A stretch of DNA of 64,000 nucleotides from Apodemus sylvaticus (taxonomy: Eukaryota > Chordata > Mammalia > Rodentia > Muridae), in contig NC_067474.1 of the NCBI RefSeq assembly GCF_947179515.1, forward strand, positions 95,421,324-95,485,323. Direction: 5' to 3'. Positions within the stretch are counted from its first letter, which is position 1. Each line of letters begins with the position of its first letter. Both the position numbers and the translations under genes were made by a program. The notes beneath the pieces were generated by a model, which worked only from the letters and a program-made list of their open reading frames with translations, was not told where the DNA came from and made no database searches. Of the stretch, positions 44,333 to 56,393 are shown one piece after another.

Positions 44333-46328
44333 GAAGCTGTCCAGAGTGCCAGGGACATTCTCCCTTTATTTAAACCTCTCTTAAGCCTATTTGAACTGGG
44401 TTTATATCACTTCCATCTAGAAGCATCATCAAAAAAAAAAAAAAAATAGAAGCAGTGCTGGGCAATGGACCTTAGTGGTGGGTAGGGTGCTTGGCCAACA
44501 TGAGGCCAGGAGCTTAATCACTTCCACATTACAAACCAATCTTAGAGAAGAATATTCTATTGCCTCAGAAGTGGCAGGGCTGAGATTTAAATCCAGATTA
44601 TTCTGTCTCCAAATACCCTTGTGCCTTCTCGGGAGATCAGGAGCTGTGGAACACTTTTCAATGCAATAATTTTCCAATACTATGTGTAATGGAAATGGAC
44701 CAGCATTTGCTATGGACTTCACATTTTGTTAAAGCCAACACACTTGTAACTAAAAGAGCTTACTAACTGATGGCTCTTCCTGTGCTCAGGGACTGCAGCT
44801 GTCTCACTGAGCAGGTTGGGCAAACAGAGGACAGGGACCAGCCACACACTGAGTCTGAGTGTGACAGTAGTACAGCTTGAGTAAGAGGGGGGAGTAAATA
44901 TTTTTAGGATATGTCCAAGAACATTCACATATGAAAACTTAGCTCAGGTCAGCCCAGAATGCATATCAAGAAGAAAGAGAAGAATGGGTATAAACTTCAG
45001 AGAAAACTGGGGCTTGGGAAAGTTCCATATTACAGGGAGTTCTATGGAGTGCTTAGTGGGAAGAAAGATGCTGAAAATTGAGGCTAGGAAGCTAGGGTCT
45101 ACAAACTGTAAACAGACAGCAAAACTTGTGAATATTCTAGTTAACACACACACACACACACACACACCTACTCATTTCCCAAACAAAGATTTAATAGTCA
45201 ACTAAAATGATGAGATGGTGTGTGCCATCCATAGCAATTGCATGAGTGCCCACATGCAAACATGTGTGTGACAGACAGAAAGGGGTGAAAACTGAAGATT
45301 TCTCAACAAAGCAAGACAAAAGTATTAATCACGCACAGCTGAGAAGCCCTGAGTGCTGCCAGGAGCCTGTGGACTGGGGCCTCGGATGGCGGGCAAGGAA
45401 AGAGTGAGAACTGGGCCAAAGCGTGGAAGACCTTGAAGACTGACACACAGGAGTACGGTCCGCCCTTCTTGTTGGCATGACATCTCACAGAGTAATGCGG
45501 GTGAATGAGATGTTCGATTTGGAACACAATCAGCAGACCAGGGGCTGGAAAAAAAGAAAGTCAGCTCTCTAAAGTGAGTGGCTGGTGGCTACCAACATTA
45601 GGTGTGACTTTTTTGGATTGTGACATTGGTTGTCATGTCCTGGATTTCACTGGATCTCTGTAGCAACCTGCACAGGATGAAGCTGATGGAAGGGAACTGG
45701 CTTACCTGAGCCCATAGAGGTTGGAGTGTAGCAAGCGTTGGGCTGGAGCGTGGGGCGTTTGAGCGTAAACGCATGCCCCCATCTTCCTGCATTATTTTCT
45801 TCTGCCCCATCTCTACTGCTGGCAGAGGCTGCGAGAATAATGAACTGGCAAGAGGACTGCGGTGCACACTTCCTCTGTGGAGGAGGAGCCCAGCCTGAAG
45901 GCAGTGCATCCAACTAGGCTTGACGATTTTGACGATTTGGCTCATGAGCACTGGAGAGAAGCGACCCAACTGAGATACTATGGGGAAGACTTTCAGGACA
46001 GGACCAGTCAGTGGAAGACCTTCCTGCCTTCCTCTCCAGACACAACGCATAGCTTGCCACCAGTCACAACAGCATGAGGGCATGAACATGGCTCAGCAAG
46101 TCTGATGCGGCAGGTAATGTTCAGAAGGTCAAGAGGCAAGGACAGCGAGGAGGATCCCAACCCAGCAAACCCATGCTCACTCCACGGATCATGTCTAAGT
46201 CATTAAGCAGTGGAGAAAAAAAAATCATAGAGAGGCTAAAGTATATGTTCACCCCCAAACCCAGAGTCACCATAAGGTTTGCACAACCTTATTTATATAT
46301 GTAAGAACAGCCAAAGAATAATATAACC
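44333..46328. other. Unassigned non-coding DNA, about 2 kb
   Basis: Contains a poly(A) run at 44431-44447 and a (CA)n run at 45145-45168. The minus-strand 163-codon frame at 45598-46089 has no recognisable domain. No interspersed repeat named. Confidence 0.45.
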
Positions 46329-46685
46329 AGAAGAAAGAAGAAGAAGAAGAAGAAGAAGAAGAAGAAGAAGAAGAAGAAGGAGGAGGAGGAGGAGGAGGAG
46401 GAGGAGGAGAGGAGGAGAAGAGGAGGAGGAGGAAGAGGAGGAGGAAGAGGAGGAGGAAGAGGAGGAGGAAGAGGAGGAGAAGGAGAAAGAAAGAAGAAAA
46501 AAGGAAGAAGAGGAGGAGGAAGAGAAGGAGGAGGAGGAAGAGGAGGAGGAGAAGGAAGAGGAGGAGGAAAAAGAGGAGGAGGAGGAAGAGGAGGAGGAGA
46601 AAGAGGAGGAGGAGAGGAGAAGGAGGAGGACAAAGAGGAGGAGGAGGACAAGGAGGAGGACAAAGAGGAGGAGGAGGAGGAGAAG
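46329..46685. repeat. Long (AAG)n/(AGG)n polypurine tract
   Basis: The plus strand is pure purine for 302 bp from 46329 to 46630. It continues to 46685 with only three cytosines (46631, 46649, 46661). It starts as (AAG)n to about 46379, then becomes AGG-dominated with AAG/AAAG interspersions. The opposite strand gives long poly-Leu and poly-Ser frames that are by-products. Triplex (H-DNA) formation is expected from the composition. Confidence 0.98.
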
Positions 46686-47924
46686 CTTGCCTCTGTCCAT
46701 GTAAGCTGGAAAAGCCAGGGTAGTATGCTGCAAATACACTGCTCTTAAAAGAAGAGCATTATGGAAATCTGTTCTTGAAGCAACAAGCTGGCAACACTAG
46801 AATCTTAAACCTTTACTTTAACCTTTACTATTACCTATCACACAAAGTCTACACCCTGTGTGAGCCACTGCTACAGGATCAGTTCCCTTTATCATGTCTC
46901 TATGTAGTCTTCAGGATAAACCACATACCCATTTGTGATTTATCAAATAATAGTTTGTCTTCTTAAATATCCTAGTGCTCGGTGCTGATAACAAACCAAC
47001 CCATGGCTGGACAAACAAAGGAACTCGAGGCTCAAGAAGTCTTCCCTGAATGAATGGCGAGTGAATGAAACATTCCTTGCCGCCCTGGAGTCGCACATTT
47101 TTTTTTCTGCTCCTGGTGGGAGGAGAATATTGCTTTGTTTCCCCTCATGCCGTCTTGGGACTCTCACGCATTTCCCACAGCGGATCTGCATGGTGTTTAC
47201 AGGTGCCTTCTGAAAACCTCCCACTCCCGGCTTTCTAAACTCAGAGAAGCTGTGTCTCTGAAATGTCAGGCCTTCTCGTTTAAGTCTCTTGCTCAAAAGA
47301 AGCGAGGGATTCAGACAAGGAAAGTTTTCAGCCCCTCTCTTGGGCGTGCCAATTGTATAATGAGTCTGTGGGACTGAGTTTATTTCCAAATTTAGACCCA
47401 CTCAAAGCACAATGGAGGCTTCTAAACTCATCCCGGTGGCTCCCGACCTGACTTCTGACTTTTAAAGATTACAGAGTTTTCTGAGTTCCTTGAGGGGTGA
47501 GTGGGAGCAGAAGCTTTAGAAGACAGGCCGCATAGCTCTGACCATCGTGTCCTTTTCTCTAAATGTGGTTATGTAGGGCTTGTATTCCACTCCCATGGGT
47601 ACACTCTACAGGCAAACATTTCCCCGGCCTCTCAGAGAGGCTGTTTTATTTCAGGTTGACCAGTGCCTTCAAAGCCCTCGATCTGGCCTCCTTGCTACAG
47701 AGATGTCCTAACTGCTTCCTGGTGATCTCTGCTTTCTTTACTTTTATTTTTATTTTGTTTATTCACTACCTCCAGTGGATGATCTTTGCTTTCTTAATCT
47801 TAGCATTCTAATTTCCTTCCTTTTGAAATCAGGCAATGACTATGTACATTTTAGCCCCTACTTTATTATTTGAGCCTTTTAAATTCATCATATAGGATGT
47901 ATCTTTTTTATAGTTTACCTTAAA
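46686..47924. other. Unassigned non-coding DNA, about 1.2 kb
   Basis: The minus-strand frame of 152 codons at 46943-47401 overlaps a plus-strand frame and has no recognisable domain. No repeat recognised. Confidence 0.45.
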
Positions 47925-48056
47925 GATTATTTTAAATTTTATTTTAATTACTTAATTACACTTGAGACAGGGCTTCTGGAACTCAAGGCAAAGTGCCAGT
48001 CTTGCCTCAGCCTCCTGAGTGCTGAGCTGCAGGCGAGAGCCACCATGTCTGGCTCT
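47925..48056 (-). mobile_element. B1-like SINE fragment, antisense
   Basis: A/T-rich antisense tail, then 'tgagacagggcttctggaac', 'cttgcctcagcctcctgagt' and 'gcgagagccaccatgtctgg'. Short, diverged 7SL-type copy. Confidence 0.78.
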
Positions 48057-48071
48057 GTAGCACTTCTTTCT

Positions 48072-48258
48072 TTCTTTCTTTTTTTTTTTAAAGATTTCTT
48101 TATTTTATATATGCGACTACACCACTGTTGCTGTCTTCAGACACACCTGAATAGGGCATCGGATCTCATTACAAATGGTTGTGAACCACCACATGGTTGC
48201 TGGGAATTGAACCCAGGACCAGTGATCTTAACTGCAGAGCCCTCTCTCCAGCCCCCTC
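48072..48258 (-). mobile_element. B2 SINE, antisense
   Basis: 'aaagatttctttattttata', 'ttgctgtcttcagacacacc', 'ggatctcattacaaatggtt', 'catggttgctgggaattgaa' and the reversed head 'gccctctctccagcccc'. Near full length. Confidence 0.95.
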
Positions 48259-48669
48259 TGTAACAGCTTTAAAGAAGATGTTTCTTTCCACTGAAGCTCC
48301 AAAGCTGAGAACAGTGGTGGAAAGGGCTGGTGGTTGGAAGTAGGGATGATGTTCCATGTAAGCAGGATGTGGTCCGGCTCTCCCTGCTCCTGAACTTCTT
48401 TCTGTCAGGGTTGCATCAAATCTGCGAAGGGAATGACCGACGCATGACAGGGCTGGAACCACAACAGGAGCAGGGGAGTCTCTGGCTGGTCCTCTTCTTC
48501 CCTCCTACCTGGGGAAGGCAAGGCTGGCGGGCGCTTAGGGTGAAAGAGCAGAACCGAGAGGTTGAAGGATGATGGTGCAACATTAGCACTCCTACCCTTT
48601 CACCTGCTCAGTCCCGGAAGTGAGAACTTCTGAGGAGAGTTAGAAGGGTAGACATGGAAAGTACGACCA
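48259..48669. other. Unassigned non-coding DNA
   Basis: No gene or named repeat recognised. Confidence 0.4.
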
Positions 48670-49497
48670 GGCTGAAAGTGGCCCAAGACAACAAGGAAGA
48701 TGTTCAACACCATTAGTCATCATTAATCATTAGGAAATGCAAATCAAAACAACCCTGAGATTTCACCTTACACCAGTCAGAATGGCTAAGGTTAAAAACT
48801 CTGGAGACAGCAGGTGTTGTCAAGGATGTGGAGAAAGAGGAACACTCCTCCACTGCTGGTGGGGTTGCAAGATGGTACAACCACTATGGAAATCTGTCTG
48901 GCGGTTCCTCAGAAAACTGGACATGACACTTCCGGAGAACCCTGCTATACCTCCCCTGGGCATATACCCAGAGGATTCCCTGGCATGCAATAAGGACACG
49001 TGCTCCACTATGTTCATAGCAGCCTTATTTATAATAGCCAGAAGCTGGAAAGAACCCAGATGTCCCTCAATGGAGGAATGGATACAGAAAATGTGGTATA
49101 TTTACACAATGGAATACTACTCAGCAATTAAGAACAATGAATTTATGAAATTCTTAGGCAAATTGTTGCAACTGGAAAATATCATCCTAAGTGAGGTAAC
49201 CCAATCACAAAAGAACACACATGGAATGCAGTCACTGATAAGTGGATATTAGCCCAGAATCTCTGAATACCCAAGACACAATTAACATATCAGATGATTC
49301 CCAAAAAGGAAGGAAGGAGAGGGACCTGGTCCTTGAAAGGCTTGATGCAGCATTGTAGGGGATTACCAGGACAGAGAAGTGGGAGGGGGTTGATTGGGGA
49401 ATGGGCAGAGGGAAGAGGCTTATGGGACTTATGGGGGAGGGAAGAACCAGGAAAGGGGAAATCATTTGGAATGTAAACAAAGAATATAGGGGAAAAA
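48670..49497 (+). mobile_element. 5'-truncated L1, sense
   Basis: Starts inside ORF2 ('gatgttcaacaccattagtc', 'ggaaatgcaaatcaaaacaa'), runs through the ORF2 stop at about 49252 and a shortened 3' UTR, and ends with 'ggaaaggggaaatcatttgg' and 'aatgtaaacaaagaatatag' plus a short A-rich tail. The left junction is approximate and no clear target-site duplication was found. A large part of the usual 3' UTR between 'ccaagacacaattaacatat' and the end is missing, compared with the copy at 24660-25392. Confidence 0.95.
48737..49252 (+). pseudogene. L1 ORF2 C-terminal fragment (about 171 codons, open)
   Basis: This frame is the C-terminal end of the L1 ORF2 protein. In full-length elements ORF2 supplies endonuclease and reverse transcriptase for target-primed retrotransposition. 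Only the part after the reverse transcriptase domain is present, so it can do neither. Seen here: 'HLTPVRMAKVKNSGDSRCCQ', then the Cys-rich motif 'GCGERGTLLHCWWGCK', the conserved 'VQPLWKSVWRFLRKLD', 'PAIPPLGIYPED', 'DTCSTMFIAALFIIARSWKE' and 'EEWIQKMWYIYTMEYYSAIK', ending near 'SLISGY' before the natural stop. The absence of frameshifts suggests a fairly recent insertion. The apparent start Met is internal to ORF2. Confidence 0.92.
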
Positions 49498-52154
49498 AGA
49501 CGATTAAGGAGGAGCCTGCCTAAAATATGCCCTAGGGGCAGAAAGCCTAACCAATTGTGTGGGGAAGTAAGTAATTCAGAGCCTTCCCCACTAATTCAAG
49601 ACACCACTGCTGTGGTTTATGTAACTGGCAGTGCACTATGCACACAGCAGATAATTCACAGTTGTTAAGCTCTCCTTCACTGAGTCCTTCGTTTCGTCAT
49701 AAACTCTAGCTCCTCCTCATACCCCAGAGGGAAGTAGGGTGGCTTGGGCTGGAGCCTCACACTTTGTCAGGGAGAGGGGGACTTTTCTGAGATGCAGGCA
49801 GGAAGCAGGAACCAGAGAAACACTTCATTCAGCATGATCCTACCCTAGATTAATGTTTACGCCTAACATCTGGGGACAAGGGACGGCTATAGGGCGGGCC
49901 TGCCAGCACACTCCTTACGGTTCATGCTCTGTCCACAGTGGATGCTTGCTCCAGAGGAGGGAAGCAGGAGGCATCAAGGATGCCTTAGAGATGGACCATG
50001 CACAGCAGCCTCCATGAGGGCCCTGCTTGGGGATAGGAAGGTCAGAATTTACCAGGAGGTCAGCTAACCTCCAAGAGATGCTACCAGAGGAAGACCTGCA
50101 GAGGATATTACAAAGGCACCCTCACTGCGAATAGGATTTAACAATGAAACCTTTGCTCTAGGAAGCAAATGATACTGTTTTTTGAGCAGTGATTCTAGTG
50201 TTTGAACAACTTTCTTTTTCCTTTACAGAAATGGTGTAAAATTGCTGCCATTCAAAATACAGTAAAATGTAGACTATAAAGGAAGAGCACAGAAGCACAC
50301 CATATCTGACTAAAACATTTTTATCTTTCTGAATTTTGTGAGATTTATAGCAGTTGCTAGCAAGAGGTTGAGATTTTCTGTTTTCCTTCTTATTTAAGGT
50401 GACCCTGCACCTAACTTTGTACTTATATTTTATTCTAATTTCAACATTGCATTTTCTGTTTATTTGTTTGTGTGGGAAGGGCCCATGAATGCCACCTCTG
50501 TCAACATTTCATCTTTCAAGCAGGGCTCAAATGGCACGCATTTTAGGTGTTATAGGTAATGGACACCACTTCCCAGGTTTACTACCATCGACATGGTGGG
50601 ATGTTTTCATTTGGATCATGTCCTGTTCCACCTTGGAGAGGCGCAGTTGTCTGAGAACATTTTTCATGGAAGACTTGCCTTTCTGAAGTGTGCAGCCCTG
50701 ACCCCCAGGGCAGCACCAGATAGTCCCCAACCACACTAAGTGGGTGTTCAAAAGTGTGGAAGGACTTCTTAGAACACATCACTGTGGCCTGCAGCCCTTC
50801 ATCCTGCAGATGGAGACTGACTGCTGGGGTGGGGGTGGGGTCTCCTGATAATAGCTCCCAGTTCTTAAGGTTTTGGCCATCCCTCCTCACTCTTTATTGT
50901 AAAGAAACTAATAGAATAAGCCTTCCAGAGATGTTGAAAATGAATTGAGACCATAGCAGGGAGAATCTGTGAAGGTAAATAAATATGGAAATGCCAGAAG
51001 CATGGGCTTATTAAATGTAAACACACAAATTAGGCTTATTATACAACTTTCTCTTTAACTTTCCCTCATTTCCTTTCTTCCTCACTGGCCCCTAAAACAA
51101 AGATTATCAGCTAGGCAAAAAAAAAAAAAAAAAAAAAATTACTGAATAATTTTCAGTAGTTTAGGAAAGATTTGTGTTGCTTGACTGAAAGGGGAGAAGA
51201 AAAGAGTTTTCTGGAGGGTCACTGTTATTAGGAGAAAATATAGGGGTTTATAATGATGGAGTACTGAAACTTATTCCCTTAATAGGTATCAGAGGGGGGA
51301 AAAGCCATTAAAACAGTACAGGGCGCTTTTGTCTCAACCACCAAACTGCAGTGACTGGTTACCATTACCAAGGCTGCCTGCTTGAGGAACAGACGAGGGG
51401 CGCATTCCCAACACCTTTGTGGCAGTGGTTAAGTGCATGTCCTCAAACAATGTGGCCTCCACATATATTTACACAGGAAAACAGAGATCAGCTCCCAAGC
51501 GTGTTGGCAACATGGGCTCAGCAGAGCCTTTCAATCCTTCTCTTAGATGACCTGCTCCTTGCCTGAAAATCTCTGCTGGAAAATTATCTTATCTTTCGTC
51601 ACATCCTTCTGGAAATTGTTGTTTGGTCTCAAGGAGAGGATCTAATCAAGCCATTCTAATCAAAATCCTTCCCACACATTTAAATACAATTAAAACGGAT
51701 GGTTGACAGTTCCTCTCAGTTGGTAGAAACTGTTTGACACAGAATCCAACAACTTTGTTTCCTGTATCCTACCTTGGGAGAGAAGTTTACCTGCAGTGAG
51801 GGAAAGGAAGCCAGCAGGGGTGTGACCCAGTGAGGTGTGACTTGACTCCTGGTCCCCCCCATCCTCCAGTCAGCTTCTCCTCTTCCTGTTAGTTTTTTCC
51901 ACATTTCCTTGGGTTCTACGAACCACTAAGGCCTCCTTTGGTCTCCATTGGTTAAAACTGGTTTAGATCACTAATTACCAAAGAAGTCCTGTCTTGCCTG
52001 CTGTTTAATTAAATATTTGATTACTTGAAAACTGGAAACTCTCTACCTCAATCGTGTTCACAAAATAGTTTTTTTCTGCCCATGAAAATTGATGTGCTGA
52101 ATGTAATGATTATTTCCTCTAGCTCTTGCTTCTGCAGATTATTTAGAGCAATGG
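49498..52154. other. Unassigned non-coding DNA, about 2.7 kb
   Basis: No gene or clear interspersed repeat. A poly(A) run of about 22 lies at 51117-51138 and a short G/T-rich run at 50826-50841. Frames at 50582-50890 and elsewhere have no domain. Confidence 0.45.
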
Positions 52155-52335
52155 GGGAAAAAGGTATCAAAAGAGAGCCAGCTAGTATGTGACATGCCCG
52201 TAATTCTACTGCCCAGAAGAATGAAGAGAGAAGGGAGGGAGAAGTATAGGTAGGACCCAACCTCAAAACAAAAACAAACAAATAAATAAACAACAACAAC
52301 AAAAACCAAAACCACCACCATCATAATAAAACCCA
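52155..52335 (+). mobile_element. Degraded B1-like SINE with A-rich tail
   Basis: 'gagccagctagtatgtgaca' and 'tgcccgtaattctactgccc' resemble a decayed B1 head. A purine-rich stretch follows, then 'aggacccaacctcaaaac' and an A-rich tail with CAAA, ACAACA and ACC units to about 52325. Confidence 0.5.
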
Positions 52336-52802
52336 AAACAAATGAAAAGTCATAAATATATTCCAGGAAAGAAGATGGGAGTGATTGGTTATAAATGTGT
52401 GAAATGAGTTGTTTTCTTGACCTATGTTGTTTCTTCCCAAGGGCTTGCTTTGCACAGGGCTGTCAACCACAAAGCAGACTAGAATCCCTGCCCTTGCAGA
52501 GCTGGTGTCCCATTCTTTCTGGATAATGAGAACACCAGCAGTTGGTGCTACTGATTTTAGAACTTGGACATCTTTCACTGGATAGGCACACGTGTTCTGA
52601 GGAGGGGATAGCCTCTGTCTGCTTTCTCCATCCGAGCAAATATGGCAAGAGAACTCTCTGGTGTCCTTTGTAACTCACATTCTGTCCATGAGTCATCTGG
52701 AAGGTATCTATCTGTCAATGGCCAGGGGGATGATGAAACAGCCCACCCATTTCCATAGTACCAGAGCAAAAACATATATGGCTCACCGAGAGGCAGAGGT
52801 AG
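52336..52802. other. Unassigned non-coding DNA
   Basis: No gene or named repeat recognised. Confidence 0.4.
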
Positions 52803-53022
52803 AGTGGAGGAGATATGGCGCAGTGGTCAAGCACATTTATTACTCCCCCAGAGGACCTGAGCTGAGTTCCCAGCACCCGTATCAGGTGGCTCATAACCTC
52901 CTGTAACTGCAGCTCCAAGGGGCTTTAACAGCTTTGGCCTCCTCTGTCACCTGCGCTCACGTTCACACACCCACAGACAGGCATACACACATATATGTCA
53001 TTACAAATAATCTCTAAAAAGT
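52803..53022 (+). mobile_element. B3 SINE, sense
   Basis: 'ggaggagatatggcgcagtg', 'cagaggacctgagctgagtt', 'cccagcacccgtatcaggtg', 'cataacctcctgtaactgca' and 'cacagacaggcatacacaca' in B3 order. Diverged head. Confidence 0.82.
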
Positions 53023-53028
53023 CAGAAG

Positions 53029-53108
53029 GGGCTGAGGGTATAGCTCAGTGGTAGAGTACTTGCCTGGTATGTGCAGCTCCCTGGGTTCAAGCCCCAGTTC
53101 CATCGACC
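53029..53108 (+). mobile_element. ID-type SINE, older copy
   Basis: 'ggggctgagggtatagctca', 'gtggtagagtacttgcctgg' and 'ctgggttcaagccccagttc' keep both A-box and B-box regions. It diverges from the rat ID consensus more than the copy at 10880, and no clear A-tail remains. It lies just downstream of the B3, so the pair may be a single composite element. Confidence 0.85.
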
Positions 53109-54201
53109 CAGCCCAGTTGAAATGGGTCTTACTAAGAACTCACGTCTATGGGTTATCTTTAGGGCTCGTCTAAGGAATCAGCTTCGCCTACTCTGAACTT
53201 TAGCAGAACCTGTCTTAACTCTGGGATTGATTGTCTAGAGCTAAAAACTTTGGATTATCCTTGATTATCAAGGAAACTGGTAGAAAAGCCACCTCTTAGT
53301 CAAGATGGTGCCAATAATTGGATTCCTGGTCATTTGGGTCATCTTGAGGGTGAATCTTGCTTGGGCCGAGGAAGGTGAGGTAGAAAAGGTAGCTTGAGCT
53401 GGTAGATGTGTCCTGTGGGTGTGAGGCATGCTGTCCTTGACCTCACAGCTTTTCAAACTTTAGGGAACCTACAGATAGCTCAGGGCTCAATGGAAATGAC
53501 AGATTTCTGAGACTGTGACCAAGCTTCCAAATGACAACCTTTTTCCCCTCGTACAACATATGAGAAATACTGTGTTCCGGCACCATGTCTAGACTTACCC
53601 ACACTCACACCAGAGCCTGAATCCTAAATACTCAGGATTCTGCACGCAGCTACAAGGCCTGGGCACTTGCAGACCAGGGCTGCTAATGGCCGCTCCCTTG
53701 GCAGGAAGCCAGGGAGTCGCCTCAGCTTGTTCATCTGTCAGAGTGAGAAGCCAAGGGCTCTGGTGAGCACCTGCTTCCAGCCCTCAGGACGCCAGCACTG
53801 AATTTAGGCCCGCAGCAGCCGAGCTGCGGGGAGATGGGATTTACAGACAATTGCCTCCAACCACAGTCAGGCACACAGCCTATAACCAACTTGGTTTCTG
53901 CCAAATGCCTGGCCCTGGGAAACTGCAAGGGAAATAGCCAGCCACCAGGAGGTGGGGGCTCGGATCTTTTTTTGTTTATTTTTTAATCAGCACATTTGGG
54001 GTCTATTACCATGGTTTCAGGTTTGCCCGGTGTGGGGGCTTTGTGGGATAGTCTCTTTTTATTTGGTAATATTTCAGATTTGGGACTCTCATGGGGTTAT
54101 CTTCCTTCCTTGATCCTAGAGACAAAGGCAGTGACTGATAACTTCTTACTCCACAAGGCAAAGTAATTGTGTCTCTTTCCCTTATCTCAGAGAAAGGCTT
54201 C

Positions 54202-54202
<1 letters not shown>
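53109..54202. other. Unassigned non-coding DNA, about 1.1 kb
   Basis: No gene or named repeat recognised. Confidence 0.45.

Positions 54203-54240
<38 letters not shown>
54203..54240. repeat. Poly(T) run of 38
   Basis: Thirty-eight consecutive Ts. It may be the antisense tail of a lost or unrecognised minus-strand retroposon whose body would lie to the right, but no SINE or L1 body is seen there. Confidence 0.97.
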
Positions 54241-54244
<4 letters not shown>

Positions 54245-54770
54245 AAAAATATTAATCACCGTATCTTTTACACATTTAAGCTCCTTGGCATTGCATGGGA
54301 AATTATCTGTTCCCCTACTTGATTCATGCAGAACCAAGCCTATATGCCCATCCTTAATCTCTTCTAGTTTTCTTCCAATTAGATGCAATCTTTTTCCAAT
54401 ACTCTAATTAATACTTCCACATTAAATATTAGGCCTTGTAAGAGAAAAATCATCTGTAATATAGTCAGATCGAGCCAAAGAGGATTTTTAAGCTCTTGCC
54501 CTTAATCTTTCTTTCAATTTTCTGCCATTTAGAAACAATTTTTTCCCCAACACTCTAATGAATGCAAATGATATTCGTGATTAGTTAGTATTATGCTAAT
54601 CTGAGCCTGGAATTTACCTAAATCTGCATGGTGTTGTCTGAGCACCAGATTGCTTTGGGTTTCTGAGGAAAATTACATTAGGCTGCCAGATGTACAAAAC
54701 ATGATAGAGTAGAAATCTGAGCAAATAATCAAGATTACATTAGTTTTGTTTCTTAATGAACAACTGTTGG
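54241..54770. promoter_or_regulatory. Candidate conserved non-coding element with internal duplication
   Basis: AT-rich, repeat-free DNA with many homeobox and POU-type motifs: 'ctctaattaatacttcc' at 54401-54417, 'aatgaatgcaaatgatattc' at 54557-54576, 'gtattatgctaatctgagc' near 54588. Two segments about 155 bp apart (54352-54411 and 54498-54565) are similar: each has 'cttaatct', a pyrimidine-rich middle, 'ttag' and then 'caatac' or 'caacac' with 'tctaat'. Regulatory role is inferred from style only. Confidence 0.42.
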
Positions 54771-56393
54771 CATTAGGGATTACAGACAAATTATGGTTTT
54801 CCTCTCTGTGCTCAAGCAGCTAAGCAGCTGTTGTGAAGGTCCCCTTTTCCTGACTACCCCTAAATAGATTGGGAGCCACCAGGGCAGAGGGAAAGCATCT
54901 AAAATTTCACATAATTTAATTTGTTCCATTACAAAGTAATCATCACTACGAGGCCCACAGCTAACCTCCAAATCCACCCTCCCCAACACGCACCCTCTCT
55001 CTGGAATGTGGGAACCATTTGAGGGTTTCTGGGACAAACTCAATGTGTTTTTCTTTCTCTCCTGAGTGGAGGGACGCAGGCTGCATGCCTTGGAGGCATA
55101 CCTGCTTTCTCTACCCTCTGGGCCACTTTCCAAAAGGGTGCCTGCCTAATTCCTGCTCCTTGGGTGACACAGATGGAATGCTGCTGATAAGGGCTACAGA
55201 GGTAACACAGTACATCTGGCTGCAGTCTCAGAGGCTGACTGCACCAGACACTTGCAGAAACAACAGCCTTGTGAGCTTAGACATCATCCAAGGTTATTTG
55301 AGCTATGTCTGTGAAGTCCCACTGTAATGAGATCCTTATCCTACCGCAGATGCACAGTGGTGGTGGTGGTGTGTGGGTGCTGGGCACTGGGTGCTGTGTG
55401 CATAGGTGAAGGGTTTAGAGGGGTAATTTAACAGCAGCCCATGGTTGGCTGTGTTCTTGGACGTTTCTCTTGACATCAATCAGCAATATGGCGAGCTGTG
55501 GACTTTCCTGCTTACTTTGAGTGCCCCACTTATACCACAATGCTTCCATTACTGTGCCATTTCTGGGTCCAGAACCATGCTGTCTCCCCGCAAAAGCCAG
55601 GGCCTTGTACATGACCATTCCTCCTTAGGAATTAGGACTTTCCTCTCCTTCTCTCCCTCTGGAGAAACTGTAGCATGGCTAAGATTCACAGGCGCCTCTG
55701 AATTAGGTGTCCTATAGAAGTTGGAAGAGGCCATCTCTTAATTTACATTCTTTCTTCTCACACCGGATCTGTCACCAGGAACGGAATCAAGTCTGCTTTG
55801 TTCACATAGTATTTGTTGTAATAATTCATGAAATTCCAGACATAGGGACCAGATTCGCAGAACTGCAAATACAGTGTTGACAGGGAGAAGAAGCTTGAAT
55901 TTCTACACCATAGCATGGGCGGAAGTTCTAAACCATAGTGTATTTGGGACGATATCCTCAAGGGCACATGCGCAGAGAGAGAGGCTGAGAACCCCTCAAT
56001 CCCCAGCTTCCCACAACAAGGAGAGTCTCTGAGGTACGCGGACTTGCTGTGGCTGGCTGAGCTAGGCTGCCTGAGGGTAGAGTTCATTTTGCTGGCTCTT
56101 AAAATCTCCTCCCTACCATCGTCACCCACAGATGGGCCCAAGGCTGTTCCAGATTCTCACTGATCACCGCCACCTGCTGTCCTCCCAGGTCCTGGGGTTC
56201 TTAGAGCTCACCACCTTAGAGCTGCTCATCCAGTGTCCAGGAGTGAGATCGGAGTGGGTTGATGGGATAGGAGGAGCGCATGAGCAGAGGGAGAGCGAGC
56301 ATGAGAGCCATTAGGCTTACTTCCGGTTCTTACTCCCAGCCCTTCGCGTCTGCATCAGCTTCTAGGCTCAGGAGACGCTGGGGAAGGGAAATT
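54771..56393. other. Unassigned non-coding DNA, about 1.6 kb
   Basis: No gene or named repeat recognised. GGT-rich run at 55359-55378. Frames up to 127 codons on both strands (54780-55133, 55758-56141) have no domain. Confidence 0.45.

Noticed and set aside
45598..46089. 163-codon minus-strand frame
   Set aside because: No recognisable domain, overlapped by other frames on both strands, no splice or promoter context. Probably chance in GC-balanced DNA.
46289..46739. Long minus-strand frames rich in Ser, Leu and Pro
   Set aside because: Direct translation of the polypurine tract's complement. No unique sequence.
46943..47401. 152-codon minus-strand frame
   Set aside because: No recognisable domain and a competing plus-strand frame in the same DNA.
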